A stretch of 64,000 nt of DNA from Vibrio tritonius (GCF_001547935.1 NZ_AP014635.1:186001-250000), one strand, 5' to 3'. Positions 27,370-36,558 are shown, numbered from the stretch's first letter. Notes: generated by a model not told the origin, from the letters alone. Translations and numbers: made by a program.

Positions 27370-27725
27370 GTTTGCCGTGATCTGGAGATTTTCTGTATCC
27401 AAAACACCACGAAACCCACGGTTCGAGCACAATTAGCCGCCGCGAACTCGATCAGCCCCTCCTTCTTTAGATGGAGGGATGGGGAGGGAGCTAGCACGCG
27501 CCGAAGCTACTGCATTCGCGTTGTTTTTAGTTTTTTATTTTATATTTAGTAAAAATCAAACAAACCAAGTGTAAGTTCAATTTTTTGTATTTATTTGTAT
27601 TAAATTCAGTGTCTTATGGATTTAATCTTTGGCTCCTGCGTATGATCCCCCCTCTAACTCCCCCCTTAAAACCAAGGGGGGAGGACCGGATCGAGTTCGT
27701 TGTGATTTTGGTGATTGCCGTCATG
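27370..27725 (+). repeat. Dispersed repeat, copy A (near full length)
   Basis: This copy matches copies B and C along its length. The core from 27442 to 27700 is bounded by inverted ends (left GCGAACTCGATC, right GATCGAGTTCG). It holds, in order, a CCCCTCC-TTCTTTAG-GGAGGG hairpin with a G-run segment (27473-27488, first G-tract only GG here), an AT-rich middle, and a 10-bp hairpin CTCCCCCCTT/AAGGGGGGAG near 27655-27682. Outside the core, related direct-repeat segments (TGTGATTTTGGT-type) lie at both ends. Confidence 0.85.
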
Positions 27726-27811
27726 TTCAAGAACCGGATTGATTTGTAGCAATTGCTTGAAATTAAGCCAATTCTGATAGCGGATGTGGTTACAGTTTCA
27801 AGCATCACTGA

Positions 27812-27917
27812 ATCCACAGCTCAAGCGCATTGGCCAAAGCGATCTCGATCTGGCCCCCTCCTTCTTTAGAGGGAGGGCTGGGGAGGGAGCTAGCGCGCGC
27901 CGAAGTTACTGTATTTT
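27812..27917 (+). repeat. Dispersed repeat, copy D (left part only)
   Basis: This partial copy contains the left inverted end (GATCTCGATCTGG at about 27841) and an intact G-run motif GGGAGGGCTGGGGAGGG at 27871-27887. It stops at the stop codon of the minus-strand acyltransferase gene; the AT-rich middle and the right hairpin are missing. The 27726-27811 stretch between copies A and D holds nothing I recognise. Confidence 0.8.
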
Positions 27918-28937
27918 TTACCCCGTAAACACGATGCGGACATTCTTTTTCAGTCCGTTCGGGAGTGAGTCATGATTGACGATTAATCTCACCATGCTTG
28001 TTTGGATGTAGGTAATGATGCCAGCAGATATGTAGGTAATTAGATATTTCTCCAGATACCCATTATCTGGTAGTAGCGTGATAAACACGATGTGCCATAG
28101 ATAAACCCAGATTGAGTTTTGGGCGATAAAGAAGACAGCGTTAGATATCTTCACCGCTTCAAGTGCAGCAACGATTTTGTCGCTAATCGACCATAAGATG
28201 ATGAATGCGATAATGGAGTAAGAGAAATAGTAAAAAGAGGGCGGGTATTTGTAATCTTGGGTCGATATTGAGCTATCAGTAAAACTGAACAGATACCAGC
28301 GAGTGAGAATAAACGTTGCTGCCGCGATGACCAGAGTCCCTATCAGCTCCGTTTTCTTTAATTGATAGATACGTAGGCCGAACGCAAAAATTAAAGAGTA
28401 GGCCAGTACATAGTGACTGACTAGAGAGAGTAAACGTAACTTATCGCCTTGTATGTAAGGTAACGAATAGTAACGGAATAATTCATAAGCGATAGCAAGT
28501 ATTGCTAGGGTAAGAAGAAATCGAACGTTGCTCCTTTCCTTTTGATTCCACCAGTACAAAAGTGGTGATACCAAAGCAACGAGGATGAAGACACGAATGA
28601 TCCACACGTAGCCGATGCCATCGTATAGCAAATAGGATTTAACTATGGTTTCCAAATTAAGGGTTAATGTGCCGGGGAATACATAGGTCATCAGTAAAAA
28701 GAACATCGACAGAAATGCCCATACAGGCAGCACTAACCGCTTAAATCTTTTCCAAACATAGATGGTGAATTTTTCACTGTTTTTGAAACTAATCGCAAAT
28801 GAAATGCCAGAGATGATGACCATAAGCGGCACGTCGAAGTTGCGAATTTGCATGATGACATCAGGAGGAGTGACATGAGCCAAAATAATCATGGACAGGC
28901 CAATGAACCTTAACAGATCAATTCTTTTGTCTCTCAT
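27918..28937 (-). CDS. Acyltransferase family 3 membrane protein
   Basis: A 339-residue polytopic membrane protein that begins RDKRIDLLRFIGLSMIILAH, the conserved first helix of this family with Arg and His, followed by NFDVPLMVIISGISF. About ten helices follow. It resembles O-antigen/exopolysaccharide O-acyltransferases but stands alone on the minus strand, with a repeat copy directly at its 3' end. Its substrate is unknown. Confidence 0.88.
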   Translation of the reverse strand: MRDKRIDLLRFIGLSMIILAHVTPPDVIMQIRNFDVPLMVIISGISFAISFKNSEKFTIYVWKRFKRLVLPVWAFLSMFFLLMTYVFPGTLTLNLETIVKSYLLYDGIGYVWIIRVFILVALVSPLLYWWNQKERSNVRFLLTLAILAIAYELFRYYSLPYIQGDKLRLLSLVSHYVLAYSLIFAFGLRIYQLKKTELIGTLVIAAATFILTRWYLFSFTDSSISTQDYKYPPSFYYFSYSIIAFIILWSISDKIVAALEAVKISNAVFFIAQNSIWVYLWHIVFITLLPDNGYLEKYLITYISAGIITYIQTSMVRLIVNHDSLPNGLKKNVRIVFTG

Positions 28938-29662
28938 TTTTTAACCTTATCAATATGAAGAAGCCTGGTAAGGCTATCACTCAAGATTTTTAGGACATCG
29001 AATTAGGGTGATTTTTTTGTTAACAATTTATCTATGGGGATCAGATCTCAAAATCGACATCAGGTTGTGTAACCCTCAGATTTGTTTGGAATGAATGTGA
29101 CGTTTGCTGGCTAAGATATGGCGATCGATAGCTGGTTAAATGAACGAACATTACCACCATTATTACCAATAAAAACTAGAATGGTATCGGCTGTTCTTGG
29201 GTAATTAGTTCCTAATAAGAAATAGTTTGTATCCGAATAATTTCTTGAAGTGTGTCACATTTAGGGCTAAAAATGACATTCTATAAATAGGAATAAAAAC
29301 AGCTCAACGGATATACATCTAATCTGCTCGAACTTATGTTTTACTTTGACAAAGTTATTGAGCGGGGTTCTCTATCCTGTCTTATACTCCTGATGCTTGA
29401 TGACCAAAAAATAGTCAATAGGCTGTTGCCAAGCGATGAAGGAAGTGATTCCTCAAGACAGAAATCCACAGTACTCAACCGTATGTCGTCTTCCTTCGTC
29501 TCCTTTCTTTGGAGTCGTCTCTTTGAAGTCGAAGTGTGTTGCTGAGTGTGGAACGTATAAACCAGCGGCTGTCGTCCATTATCAATCAACAATATTTCAT
29601 CCACCTTCGTTGGCGTAAAGCAAGAATGATGGATGCTTTGAAGGGATCAACAATGCAGGATT
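28938..29662. promoter_or_regulatory. Long intergenic region before aaeX
   Basis: About 720 bases lie between the divergent acyltransferase and aaeX genes. Short open frames exist on both strands near 29336-29618 but overlap each other and lack ribosome sites, so I do not call them genes. The region probably holds both promoters and the regulatory site of the efflux operon. A TTGACA at 29346 has no well-spaced -10. Confidence 0.4.
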
Positions 29663-29872
29663 ATGTCCAATATGTTTGAAGAAGTTGCATTAGGGGGCTT
29701 ACTTTTTAGTCCACTCGTCTTATTTGCACCGTTGGCCTTTGTTCTTTCTTGGATAACGCGGGTTATTTTGTACAAAACAGGGCTTTACGCCAAAATTTGG
29801 CGAGCAGCTTGGTTCGAAGTCGGGCTGTATGTTTGTTATCTCGCTTTAGTCGTATATTTACTCGGGAGCTAA
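29663..29872 (+). CDS. aaeX: AaeX-like small inner-membrane protein (DUF1656)
   Basis: A 69-residue protein with two hydrophobic helices and the DUF1656 pattern EVALGGLLFSPLVLFAPLAF near its start. It precedes the AaeA/AaeB efflux genes, as in E. coli aaeXAB. ATGs at 29663 and 29672 are both possible; AGGA lies close upstream of the first. Its role in the pump is unknown. Confidence 0.85.
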   Translation: MSNMFEEVALGGLLFSPLVLFAPLAFVLSWITRVILYKTGLYAKIWRAAWFEVGLYVCYLALVVYLLGS

Positions 29873-29880
29873 TCATCATT

Positions 29881-30759
29881 ATGGCAAAAACAGTTCGAAT
29901 CTCTCTAACCTTAGTGGTTGTGGTGATTGCTTTTCTCGCTGGACATTGGGTCTGGCAACATTATCTATATTCTCCTTGGACTCGCGATGGGCGCGTCCGT
30001 GCTGATGTCATCACTATTGCCCCAGACGTTTCTGGGTGGGTCACTCATCTTAATGTTAGCGATAACCAAGACGTGAAAAAAGGCGATGTACTGTTTACGG
30101 TGGATGATACGCGTTACAAAGCATCGATTGCCGAATTAGAGGCGCAAGTTGAAAGTAATCAGTATTCACTTGAATTAGCTAAACATCAGTATGAACGCCG
30201 TAAGGCTCTGAGTAAAAACGGTAAGCTAGTTAGTGATGAAACGGCGGAAAGTGCTCGTATTCAAACTAAGCTTGCGGAAGCTGCGTTAGATTTAAGCCTC
30301 GCTAAATTGAATACAGCAAAAATAAACCTTGATCGTTCGGTAATTAAAGCACCTGCTGATGGCAGCATGATTAACTTAACGTTGCGTGAAGGCAATTATG
30401 TCAGCCAAGGTAAGTCGGTTTTATCGCTAGTGAAAAAAGATTCGTTATACGTTACTGGTTATTTTGAAGAAACAAAGTTACCGCTCATTCATGAGGGACA
30501 AAAAGCAACGATTACCTTGATGAGTGGCGGCAAACCATTGATGGGGACGGTAACGAGTATTGGTAAAGCCATCGCTGATTCTAATACCAATGGCAACACT
30601 CAATTGTTGCCTCAAGTTCAGCAAACCTTTAACTGGGTTCGCTTAGCACAGCGTATTCCTGTGGATATTCGTTTGGATGACATTCCAGAGGATGTTCATT
30701 TAAGTGCAGGGATGACGGTGTCGATTTATCTGCAAGATGACGCAGTGCCAGCGCTATGA
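29881..30759 (+). CDS. aaeA: AaeA-like membrane fusion protein
   Basis: HlyD/EmrA-family periplasmic adaptor, 292 residues. A single N-terminal membrane helix (about 7-26) is followed by SPWTRDGRVRADVITIAPDV, a biotinyl-lipoyl-like domain, and the coiled-coil hairpin around residues 80-150. The final residues overlap aaeB by four bases (ATGA). The frame is open to 29749, but the ATG at 29881 with GGAG upstream fits the family. It pairs with AaeB for efflux of aromatic carboxylic acids in E. coli; substrate here is inferred. Confidence 0.9.
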   Translation: MAKTVRISLTLVVVVIAFLAGHWVWQHYLYSPWTRDGRVRADVITIAPDVSGWVTHLNVSDNQDVKKGDVLFTVDDTRYKASIAELEAQVESNQYSLELAKHQYERRKALSKNGKLVSDETAESARIQTKLAEAALDLSLAKLNTAKINLDRSVIKAPADGSMINLTLREGNYVSQGKSVLSLVKKDSLYVTGYFEETKLPLIHEGQKATITLMSGGKPLMGTVTSIGKAIADSNTNGNTQLLPQVQQTFNWVRLAQRIPVDIRLDDIPEDVHLSAGMTVSIYLQDDAVPAL

Positions 30760-32828
30760 AGCTTCTGTTTAACAGCATTTTCTTTCCTTCCAATCAGGCG
30801 GTGAAATTTGCATTGAAGGGAGTATTGGCGATGGCCGTCTCTCTTTATATTGCGATGTTTTTCAATTTAGACCGTCCTTATTGGGCGCTTATAGGGGCGA
30901 TATTCTTACAGATTCGCCCTGAAAGTGGCCTAGTGATTGAAAAAGGGTTGTGCCAAATTATTGGGACTATTGCAGGTGGGTTATTTGCGATTTTTGTGTT
31001 GGAGTTTTTTGCTCCATATCCAGAAATTGCGATTGGTCTTCTCGCATTGTGGCTTGGGGTGAACGCTGCGCTTTCTGCGTTGGTGCGTCAAGTTAACCTT
31101 ATTTATGCTTTTGCTATGGCAGGTATGACCGCTTGTTTGATTGTTCTGTTGGTGATGATCCAACCGGCAACGGCAAGTAGCCAAACTATCTTTCAGGTTG
31201 CTCAAGCTCGTGTCAGTGAGATTATTGTTGGGGTGATTTGTGCGGCACTGATTAGTACGTTGATCTGGCCTGTTCGGGTACGCGACGGACTAAAAATGCA
31301 CGCGCGAAGTGTTATCAATCAGTCTCTCCACTATTTTACTCTTGAGCTTAATCCTGATGGCTCGCACGAAGAACGGCACAAATCGATCGATAGTATTTTG
31401 GAATCGCTTACTGCATTGAGTGACGATTCTAGTGCGGTTGCCTATGAAGGCCCTAATGGCCCAGGGCAAAGTCGAGCATCTAACTTGTTGACCAACAAAA
31501 CACTCTCCTTGTTAGCACTCATCCAGATTTTTGGGCGTTTACAACGTAAACACACTGAGTTGGTGTCTGAGAATTTGCAGAATTTGCTCAATGAAATGCG
31601 TGATACCTTTGATGCTATGGAGCAGTCCCAAGATTATCGCGAGTGCTATGAGATGGCGCAAAAGTTGCGCCGTAAGCAAATTTATGCGGTCAATAACACC
31701 GTAAAAGAGACGGCGTTTGAGGCGCGAATGCATAAAATTGCCCTCGAACTCAGTGCGGAATTGATCATGGTATTGAAAGGGTACAATGCGCTATTAGAGG
31801 ATCAATCGGTGTTGCTTAATGCTCCGCGAATTGTGTCTCACCGTGACTTTTTGGTGGGGTTAACAACGGGTTTGCGCAGTATGGTGATGTTTTTGGTCGG
31901 AGCGGGGTTGTGGATTGGCACTGGGGCGACGGCGGTATTGATGATGATGATTTTGCCCGTGGTCTTTTCCATTATGATGGCCCGTTTGCCGATGATGATT
32001 TTGACCATAGTGTTAAGGCGAATTTTGGTCGGCGTTGTGTTGGTTTTACCTGTCACTATCTTTATCGTAGTGCCGCTTTTGGCACAAAGTAGTGGTGACT
32101 TTGAGTTGTTGGTACTGGTGCTGGCTTTACCTTATTTTGTCGGTTTACTTGCTTTAGCGAACAGGCCAACTTTGCCTTATGGGCTGGGGATCAGTATTCC
32201 TTTCACTATCTTTGTAATGCCTAGTAGCAATATGAGCCGAGCGTTTGCCATTGATTCCACTGTGAGTAATGCAATGGCGATCTTTGTGGGGGTCACTTTG
32301 CTGTATTGGCTGTTTAAGTTAATTACCGGTCCAAGCTTGTCATTGATGATGGGAAGTTTGATTCGCAACACTTACCGCGACTTGATTGATGTTCCTCATA
32401 AAAAGGCGGGAGAGAGCTGGTTTAATGCGCGTATGGGTGACCGTTTGTTGCGTATCTCGACTTACGAGAAAGGGATGAGTCAACATCGCGATCTCACCGA
32501 CTTGGCATTGACCGCACTAAACCTAGGGCATGTTTCGTTGCGTTTACGTAAGGTCATTCAAAGCAGTTGCGGTTCAGCGTTAGACGATGAGCTTGACCGC
32601 TGGCAAGTCGCATTGGCCGATGCTTTTATGCATTGCTATCGTGGCCAAGGTACTTCTTCTTATACTGATGCCTGCCATCACTTACTAAGTCAGTTACCTA
32701 AGGATCAGATTCCGACTGATAAGTATGAATTGATTCGCGGTAGTTTTGAAAGAATGTCCCTCACCTTTGAACGCACCTCAGCCACGATTGCTGAAAATCG
32801 TGCCCTAGCAAAAGCTCAAACGGCTTAG
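30756..32828 (+). CDS. aaeB: AaeB-like FUSC family efflux pump
   Basis: A 690-residue inner-membrane transporter of the FUSC/aromatic acid exporter family: an N-terminal block of six membrane helices (KFALKGVLAMAVSLYIAMF onward), a soluble middle region of about 180 residues, and a second membrane block near residues 360-520, then a soluble tail. The ATG overlaps the aaeA stop (ATGA), indicating coupling. No LysR regulator (AaeR) is adjacent, unlike in E. coli. Confidence 0.9.
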   Translation: MKLLFNSIFFPSNQAVKFALKGVLAMAVSLYIAMFFNLDRPYWALIGAIFLQIRPESGLVIEKGLCQIIGTIAGGLFAIFVLEFFAPYPEIAIGLLALWLGVNAALSALVRQVNLIYAFAMAGMTACLIVLLVMIQPATASSQTIFQVAQARVSEIIVGVICAALISTLIWPVRVRDGLKMHARSVINQSLHYFTLELNPDGSHEERHKSIDSILESLTALSDDSSAVAYEGPNGPGQSRASNLLTNKTLSLLALIQIFGRLQRKHTELVSENLQNLLNEMRDTFDAMEQSQDYRECYEMAQKLRRKQIYAVNNTVKETAFEARMHKIALELSAELIMVLKGYNALLEDQSVLLNAPRIVSHRDFLVGLTTGLRSMVMFLVGAGLWIGTGATAVLMMMILPVVFSIMMARLPMMILTIVLRRILVGVVLVLPVTIFIVVPLLAQSSGDFELLVLVLALPYFVGLLALANRPTLPYGLGISIPFTIFVMPSSNMSRAFAIDSTVSNAMAIFVGVTLLYWLFKLITGPSLSLMMGSLIRNTYRDLIDVPHKKAGESWFNARMGDRLLRISTYEKGMSQHRDLTDLALTALNLGHVSLRLRKVIQSSCGSALDDELDRWQVALADAFMHCYRGQGTSSYTDACHHLLSQLPKDQIPTDKYELIRGSFERMSLTFERTSATIAENRALAKAQTA

Positions 32829-32843
32829 CTTCACTAATCACAT

Positions 32844-33211
32844 AGATCGAGTGAGCTGTGGTTTTGTATTTACTACATACAAAAACACCACAGAACTTAC
32901 GGTTCGAGCGCAATTAGCCGCCGCGAACGCGATCTGGCCCCCTCCTTCTTTAGAGGGAGGGCTGGGGAGGGAGCCAGCGCGCGCTGAAGTTACTGTATTT
33001 GTGATATTTTATAGTTTTTTGAATTGTATTTAGTAAAAGCCAAATAAAGCGCTTGTAAGAAAAGCTATTACAGCTAATTTTTATTTAATTCAGTGTGTTA
33101 TGAAGATTATATTTAACTCCTGCGCATGATCCCCCCTCTAACTCCCCCCTTAAAACCAAGGGGGGAGGACCAGATCGAGTACGCTGCGATTTTGGTGCTT
33201 ACCGCATGCCC
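32844..33211 (+). repeat. Dispersed repeat, copy B (full length)
   Basis: Begins 15 bases after the aaeB stop. The core 32923-33184 is 262 bp between inverted ends (GCGAACGCGATCTGG and the inverse of CCAGATCGAGTACGC, 13 of 15 matching). It carries the G-run motif GGGAGGGCTGGGGAGGG at 32955-32971 and the CTCCCCCCTT/AAGGGGGGAG hairpin near 33141-33166. It is in the same orientation as copies A, C and D. Confidence 0.88.
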
Positions 33212-33398
33212 GAGGACAGGATCGAGTTCGCTGTGGTTTTGGTGCTCACCGCATGCCGAGGACCAGATCGAGTTCGTTGTGATTTTGGTGCTTACCGCAT
33301 GCCCGAGAACCAGATCGAGCACGCTGTGATTTTGGTGCTCACCGTACGCCCGAGGACCAGATCGAGTTTGCTGTGATTTGGGTATTTCCCGTATCCAA
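33165..33398 (+). repeat. 47-bp tandem repeat array, five copies
   Basis: Units start at 33165, 33212, 33258, 33305 and 33352 and are 47, 46, 47, 47 and about 47 bases long. Each runs GAGGACCAGATCGAG, then a variable CGCTGTGATTTTGGTG-like part, then ACCGCATGCCC. The last unit diverges at its 3' end and merges into copy C. The unit is a duplicated version of the right end of the dispersed repeat and bridges copies B and C. Confidence 0.9.
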
Positions 33399-33721
33399 AA
33401 CACCACAGAACCCACGGCTCGAGCGCATTTTCCGCAGCGAACGCGATCTGGCCCCCTCCTTCTTTAGAGGGAGGGCTGGGGAGGGAGTTAGCGCGCGCTG
33501 AAGTCGATGTGTTTGTGGTATTTTATAGTTTTTTGAATTGTATTTAGTAAAAGCCAAATAAAATACTTATAAGTAAAAGTATTATTGTTAATTGTTATTT
33601 AATTCAGTGTGTTATGAGGATAATCTTTAACTCCTGCGCATGATCCCCCCTCTAACTCCCCCCTTAAAACCAAGGGGGGAGGACCGGATCGAGCACGCTG
33701 CGATTTTGGTGCTTGCCATGA
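33352..33721 (+). repeat. Dispersed repeat, copy C (full length)
   Basis: The core 33437-33698 is 262 bp, exactly as in copy B, between inverted ends GCGAACGCGATCTGG and CCGGATCGAGCACGC. The G-run motif is at 33469-33485 and the C6/G6 hairpin near 33652-33680. It differs from copy B mainly in the AT-rich middle. Confidence 0.88.
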
Positions 33722-33799
33722 TATTTATGTGCAGGTTTTAGAGCTTTTGGGTTGCTATGTTCCTGAAGCTATTTAAGCGTCTGGGGCTGTTTTAAATAC

Positions 33800-33822
33800 A
33801 AAAAAAGCAGCCCGAAGGCTGC
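33800..33822 (-). terminator. Terminator of the lipoprotein operon
   Basis: On the minus strand GCAGCC-TTCG-GGCTGC forms a 6-bp stem with a stable UUCG tetraloop, followed by seven T. It lies 17 bases past the last gene of the six-gene envelope operon. Confidence 0.92.
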
Positions 33823-33839
33823 GTTCACTATGTAATATT

Positions 33840-34619
33840 CTATTGGGTAATTAAACGATATTCGGATTTAGTGAGAATCGCGTCTTCCAAAGGACCAATA
33901 CCCTGTAAAGCGCTGTAGCCAAAGAAGTTTGGCTTAAAGCCTGCGCGCACGGCTTCTAAATCTTTTTGGCTGTCGCGACCAAAGGTTTGGTCATCTGATA
34001 GGCGATTAAGTAGAGTGCGATGGGTTTCATCTAGCGCGGTATCAAACTCGGTGTAACCTGCAACAGAAGAGTATAGATTGCTAAATTCGCCAGTGGCGTT
34101 TTCTTCCAAATAGTACGTGACCATGCGTGACATGGTTGAACGGAAGTCTTGTACACTTTCTTGTTGGCTAAACGTTGTGTTTAATAGGTCTGAGCCACCT
34201 GCGTGTTGGGCGGTATTAGGAATAAACCCTTCTGAAGGGAACACGAGGTAGGCCATTAGGGCATCATTTTTAGTGACAGCAGATAGAATGAACTTATCAT
34301 CGCGGTAGTATTTGATGACATCACCACTGTACGAATGTTTGATGTAGACCGGAGCACCAAATGTTTCCTCTAAGATGCTATCTGATGCGCGAATATAAAT
34401 TTTATTCAGTTTTTCTTGTGACGGTATGGTTGTGAATTGTGACAATCCAAAATCATAGAGTTTTTCGACGGCATCGGATGAATCATTAAAATTACCGAGA
34501 GCGATGATAACTAATGAACATAGGGTAATGATGGCTGCTACCCTTTGTCCGACGTTAAATTTTACTCCGCCAACTTCAACTTCTCTTTTTTCTTTTGGTG
34601 GATTATTTTCCGTAGTCAT
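33840..34619 (-). CDS. Uncharacterised single-pass membrane protein
   Basis: I do not recognise a characterised family with certainty. The 259-residue protein has a charged N-terminus, one membrane helix at about residues 28-45 (RVAAIITLCSLVIIALGNF) and a soluble C-terminal domain of about 210 residues with segments such as FGAPVYIKHSYSGDVIKYYR and FNFFGY-like NFFGYSALQGIGPLEDAI. It is the last gene of the envelope operon and its ATG shares a base with the stop of the 60-residue gene (TAATG), suggesting translational coupling. An inner-membrane anchor with a periplasmic or cytoplasmic domain is likely; topology is not certain. Confidence 0.75.
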   Translation of the reverse strand: MTTENNPPKEKREVEVGGVKFNVGQRVAAIITLCSLVIIALGNFNDSSDAVEKLYDFGLSQFTTIPSQEKLNKIYIRASDSILEETFGAPVYIKHSYSGDVIKYYRDDKFILSAVTKNDALMAYLVFPSEGFIPNTAQHAGGSDLLNTTFSQQESVQDFRSTMSRMVTYYLEENATGEFSNLYSSVAGYTEFDTALDETHRTLLNRLSDDQTFGRDSQKDLEAVRAGFKPNFFGYSALQGIGPLEDAILTKSEYRLITQ

Positions 34620-34801
34620 TATTTTTTGATCTCATCAATTGTATCTGATAGTGCTTCTTTGCCGTTTTCGATGGTGTCATTAACCTGCTCTTGGATAGAT
34701 TCCATTCGGTCATTACCGACCACACCGGTGATCTCATCTTTGTATTGCACGCCAATATAGATACCAATAACGATAAGAATCAGAGCGATATATTTAAACA
34801 T
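34619..34801 (-). CDS. Small membrane protein (60 aa)
   Basis: A short protein with one N-terminal membrane helix (FKYIALILIVIGIYIGVQY) and a charged, helical tail rich in Glu, Asp, Lys and Asn that could form a coiled coil. It lies 57 bases after the transglycosylase gene; an AGGAAG ribosome site precedes its ATG, and it is coupled by TAATG to the next gene. These features support a real gene despite its size. No family is recognised. Confidence 0.75.
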   Translation of the reverse strand: MFKYIALILIVIGIYIGVQYKDEITGVVGNDRMESIQEQVNDTIENGKEALSDTIDEIKK

Positions 34802-34858
34802 AACGTGCTTCCTGTTTGTTAAAGCAGAGGCCTTGTGACCTCTGCTGGTGGGAGGTGA

Positions 34859-36433
34859 TTACTGGTAAAGAGCCATGCGTGAGCTGACTTTTTTCAGGTA
34901 GTTTTTAGTTTCGTCATAAGGGAGGTTTTCAATTAGATGTTGATAAACCTCATCTGGTGTCATTGAGTTAATAATGCCAGCAGCTTTGCGAATATTAGTG
35001 GAATGATCTTGGTTAAACGCACGTGCTACGTTACCTGCACCTGTGTTGTAAGCTGCGATGGTACAGAATGTACGGCTCTTTTCGTCTTTAATTGCGCTTA
35101 GGTATTTATCATTCAAAATATGCAAATAAGCAGTACCTGTTTCGACGTTTACTGGTGGCTGATACAACTCATCTGCTTTCATCGGTGCATCAATGTTACG
35201 GATGGTGCGGTTGACATCATAACCAGCGCTGCTTGGTACTACTTGCATAAGACCGTAAGCTGGCACGTGAGATTTCGCGTCAGGGCGGAATGAAGACTCA
35301 CTGTGCATGATCGCCATCACTAGCGCCGGGTTGATATCGAACTCTTTGCTCTCAGAGTCGGCCATTGGACGATATTGCTCTGCGCGTTTTTTCAGGGCAC
35401 CTTCTGGTAGCTTGATTGTGTAGCTAACCACTTTCATTGGCTTAGGTGTTGCAGCTTTCGATGTCGGCTTGGCCGGTGTGTCAGTAACACTCGGTTTTGT
35501 CGTCTCAGTCGCCTCTGGAGTAACGGGCTGTTGAGGTACTTTTGCAATTTGTTCTGATTGCTCAGTCATTGGTTCTACAGCTGCTGGCTTATCGTTAGTT
35601 TCTACGGTAGGCGTTTTGGCAACGGAAGTTTCTTTTACTTCAGGTTGTTGAACCTCTTTTGGCGTTTGAGCGGTTTGTGTTGGTTCTGTTGTTGGCGATG
35701 GTTCTGGTTCAACAACAGGTTCAGGAATGCCTAGCTCAGCTCGTTTAGCTTTGTACAAGGTACGTAATGCTTTTACTCGTTCTTGTGCATCCGCAACTAG
35801 TGCCATTTTTTTCTTATACGCGCGTTCATAGATGAACGAATCTGGAATGCCGGTATTAGAGTGAATGAGACGTTCAGCTTGATTATCCAGCTCATTCATT
35901 TGTGCTTCCGTTTGTTCAACAATGAAGTTGTACTCTTTTTTCTCTTGTTCTGCGGAATAATCCACTTCTTGTTGTGATACTTGACCGTCGGTCATGGCAA
36001 GCTTATCACCATCTAAGTCAACAGAAAGGTTACCCAACTGTTTTTGAGCCTCTTCTTCTGAGGTGTCTGCAGGAACTAAAACAGAAATCGTGGCGGTATT
36101 ATTTTCGTAGTCGATGACTTTTTTTACCGCATCATTGTCGCTGTATTCGACCGAGGTTGTTTGGTCAGATACGTCACCAGTGCCCCATTTTTCAATGTGT
36201 TTGGCTTTTTCTGCATCAAGCTGAGCCGTGTAGTCATCACGCCACTGTTCATACTCGTCTAAGTAGTTATTCACATACTTATAGAATTCTTCGAGCTTTT
36301 GTTCATGAGTTTGATGTGATTGTGCAACTGCGGTATCGAGTTCAGCGAAAGGGTCGGTTGTTGACCATGAAGTCGGGCTAACCATCACGGTCATAAGTGC
36401 AAGGGTAATTGCAGAGAGTTTTGTATTTTTCAC
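34859..36433 (-). CDS. MltC-like lytic transglycosylase
   Basis: A secreted peptidoglycan-cleaving enzyme. From a GTG start at 36433 the protein is 524 residues with a signal peptide (KNTKLSAITLALMTVMVS). An N-terminal domain rich in Glu/Lys follows, then a Pro/Thr/Glu linker (roughly residues 245-345), then a C-terminal SLT domain. Key motifs are VMAIMHSESSFRP (catalytic Glu), YGLMQVVPSSAG, ETGTAYLHIL and AAYNTGAGNVARAF; TPDEVYQHL near the end is typical of MltC. The frame is open to an ATG at 36517, but that would bury the signal peptide. There is no lipobox, so it differs from lipoprotein MltC. In this operon it may open the cell wall for an envelope-spanning assembly. Confidence 0.87.
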   Translation of the reverse strand: MKNTKLSAITLALMTVMVSPTSWSTTDPFAELDTAVAQSHQTHEQKLEEFYKYVNNYLDEYEQWRDDYTAQLDAEKAKHIEKWGTGDVSDQTTSVEYSDNDAVKKVIDYENNTATISVLVPADTSEEEAQKQLGNLSVDLDGDKLAMTDGQVSQQEVDYSAEQEKKEYNFIVEQTEAQMNELDNQAERLIHSNTGIPDSFIYERAYKKKMALVADAQERVKALRTLYKAKRAELGIPEPVVEPEPSPTTEPTQTAQTPKEVQQPEVKETSVAKTPTVETNDKPAAVEPMTEQSEQIAKVPQQPVTPEATETTKPSVTDTPAKPTSKAATPKPMKVVSYTIKLPEGALKKRAEQYRPMADSESKEFDINPALVMAIMHSESSFRPDAKSHVPAYGLMQVVPSSAGYDVNRTIRNIDAPMKADELYQPPVNVETGTAYLHILNDKYLSAIKDEKSRTFCTIAAYNTGAGNVARAFNQDHSTNIRKAAGIINSMTPDEVYQHLIENLPYDETKNYLKKVSSRMALYQ

Positions 36434-36558
36434 AGTGCTGTCCCAGCCAGAGAGAGTCCAAAGAGAAAGAGACCACGAAATCGCAGTCTCTTTGATACCC
36501 GACCTAGAGGTCATCACGGGGTAGCAAGGTGATATCTCTAGGTGGGTATGTCAGCTCA

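Noticed and set aside
29336..29618. Short open frames upstream of aaeX
   Set aside because: They overlap on opposite strands, lack ribosome sites and resemble no family; treated as non-coding leader.
33165..33398. Possible CRISPR array
   Set aside because: The 47-bp units abut directly with no unique spacers, no cas genes are nearby, and the unit matches the dispersed repeat end.
33113..33557. Open frames across the repeat block
   Set aside because: Their coding sequence is the repeat itself in different frames, with proline/serine-rich low-complexity products.
27918..33721. Transposon or integrase within the repeat-bracketed cassette
   Set aside because: No transposase, integrase or recombinase reading frame is present; any mobility would need help from elsewhere.
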